A stretch of 5,436 nt of DNA, taken from Frankiales bacterium. Its GTDB lineage: Bacteria > Actinomycetota > Actinomycetes > JAFAQI01. Below, in pieces: positions 4,599 through 5,436 of the stretch. The stretch covers positions 1 through 5,436 of the forward strand of contig JAFAQI010000305.1 of NCBI GenBank assembly GCA_019246495.1, written 5' to 3'. Made by a program: the position numbers and the translations under genes. Below the pieces are notes generated by a model that made no database searches, was not told the DNA's origin, and worked only from the letters and a program-made list of their open reading frames with translations. The stretch's first letter is position 1, and each line of letters begins with the position of its first letter.

Positions 4599-5436
4599 AC
4601 GAGCGTCCGTCGTCGACTGGGCGTGCATCCGCCAGCGGTCGCGTCCCTCGCGTTTCGCGGCATACAGCGCCTCGTCGGCCGAGCGCACGAGTGTCGCCGG
4701 GCTGTCGCCCGCTGCGGGATAGACCGCGACTCCGATCGACACGGTGATCGAGAGGCCGAGGTCGCCGACCGTGAACGGCCGGCCGCGCACCGCGGTGCAG
4801 ATTCGCTCCGCGGTGTGTCCCGCGCCTTCCGGCCCGGTCTCGGGAAGGATGACGACGAACTCCTCGCCGCCATAGCGCGCGACGATGTCGACCTCGCGCA
4901 CCTCATGACGCACCCGGTTGGCGAGCTCGAGCAGCACCTCGTCACCGACCTGGTGGCCGTGCACGTCGTTGACGTTCTTGAACAGGTCGAGGTCGAGCAT
5001 GAGCAGCGCGAGCTCGCGGCCGAATCGCGACGCCCGCTCCACTTCACGGGCGAGCATCTGCTGGAAGAAGCGGTAGTTGCCGAGCCCGGTCAGCCCGTCG
5101 GTGACCGACAACCGCTGCGCCTCTTGATGCAGGAACACGTTGTCGATGGCGACGGCGGCCTGCCCGGCGAACGTCCGGATCGTGTCGAGGTCACCGGCGT
5201 CGAACGGCTTCCCGTCCTCGCGGTCATACAGGTTCAGCACACCGAGCACTCCGCTGTTGGTGCGCATCGGCACGCTGATGAGCTCCGTCGCCGTCGGCTC
5301 CAACGGTGACAGCTCGAGGCCGTCCCCGACGCGACCGCGCACCGCCTCGCCCTGCGCAGCGACGCAGCCCGTGACGCCTTCGCCGACCGGGATGCGCGGC
5401 GCCGCCCTGCGCCGTTCCAACCCACGACCGGCACGC
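4596..5436 (-). CDS. GAF-GGDEF diguanylate cyclase (N-terminus outside window)
   Basis: The frame is open to the right edge, so the start is not here; the TTG at 5420 is an internal Leu codon. Counting from that codon, residues 9-98 look like the end of a GAF sensor domain (RIPVGEGVTGCVAAQGEAVR, then LISVPMRTNSGVLGVLNLYD and FAGQAAVAIDN). A short helix HQEAQRLSVTD leads into a complete GGDEF domain (about 105-265): DGLTGLGN (108-115), MLDLDLFKNVNDVHGH (141-156) with the metal aspartate D143, the catalytic YGGEEF (183-188) and VSIGVAVYP (228-236). The protein should make c-di-GMP from two GTP. An RxxD inhibitory site (R175-E-V-D178) lies five residues before GGEEF, so product feedback is expected. 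What the GAF domain senses cannot be told. No EAL domain follows: the gene ends in TAG at 4598-4596, 10 nt before galU, with which it may be co-transcribed. Confidence 0.93.
   Translation of the reverse strand, partial: RAGRGLERRRAAPRIPVGEGVTGCVAAQGEAVRGRVGDGLELSPLEPTATELISVPMRTNSGVLGVLNLYDREDGKPFDAGDLDTIRTFAGQAAVAIDNVFLHQEAQRLSVTDGLTGLGNYRFFQQMLAREVERASRFGRELALLMLDLDLFKNVNDVHGHQVGDEVLLELANRVRHEVREVDIVARYGGEEFVVILPETGPEGAGHTAERICTAVRGRPFTVGDLGLSITVSIGVAVYPAAGDSPATLVRSADEALYAAKREGRDRWRMHAQSTTDAR

Noticed and set aside
4586..5047. Upstream extension of the galU frame
   Set aside because: The extra 154 residues are Ser/Arg-rich and overlap the GGDEF domain in another frame; GalU proteins begin at the MSSRVRKAVIPAAG region.
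5418..5420. TTG as the start of the cyclase gene
   Set aside because: The frame stays open to the window edge and the GAF domain would be cut in half; it is an internal Leu codon.

Overview
The window is a stretch of high-GC bacterial DNA (I judge roughly 70% G+C by eye) in which every supportable gene lies on the minus strand, so the genes read from right to left. Codon third positions are strongly G/C, starts are often GTG, and the gene order galU - moeA/glp - rimJ-like acetyltransferase - glpR/sepX-type membrane protein is one I recognise from Actinomycetota; from memory, Mycobacterium tuberculosis has galU, moeA1, rimJ and a membrane protein in the same order. I therefore assign the window to an actinomycete chromosome but cannot name a genus.

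Layout in the direction of transcription: (1) 5436-4596, the C-terminal part of a GAF-GGDEF diguanylate cyclase that begins outside the window; (2) 4585-3656, galU, UTP-glucose-1-phosphate uridylyltransferase; (3) 3659-2415, a MoeA/gephyrin-family protein; (4) 2418-1948, moaC; (5) 1951-1454, a MogA/MoaB-family protein; (6) 1452-796, a RimJ/RimL-type GNAT acetyltransferase; (7) a 103-nt gap holding a candidate promoter and a possible 10-codon leader ORF; (8) 692-1, a three-transmembrane-segment protein of the GlpR/SepX type that runs off the left edge. Genes 2 to 6 form a very tight block: three successive 4-nt stop/start overlaps (GTGA, ATGA, GTGA), then a 1-nt gap. This suggests one translationally coupled operon. 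The cyclase-galU gap is only 10 nt.

Three functions meet here. MoaC (cPMP formation), MogA/MoaB (molybdopterin adenylylation) and MoeA (molybdate insertion) are steps of molybdenum cofactor synthesis. GalU makes UDP-glucose for envelope polysaccharides and glycolipids. The MoeA homologue and the membrane protein are the pair known in Corynebacterium as Glp (gephyrin-like protein, an FtsZ-binding protein) and its membrane receptor GlpR; the Streptomyces homologue SepX acts at division septa. The MoeA homologue here has MQPGMPQ where classical enzymes such as E. coli MoeA have a KPGKP lysine motif. That change is shared, as far as I recall, with M. tuberculosis MoeA1, and is compatible with a cell-division scaffold role, although moaC and mog next door leave a cofactor role open.

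Nothing in the window looks mobile: I see no transposase, repeat array, tRNA or rRNA gene, or CRISPR. There is no gene-free stretch over 300 bases. The most rewarding items are the Glp-GlpR pair split by Moco genes, the altered MoeA motif, the I-site-bearing cyclase ahead of galU, a candidate leaderless galU promoter, and the small leader ORF in front of glpR.
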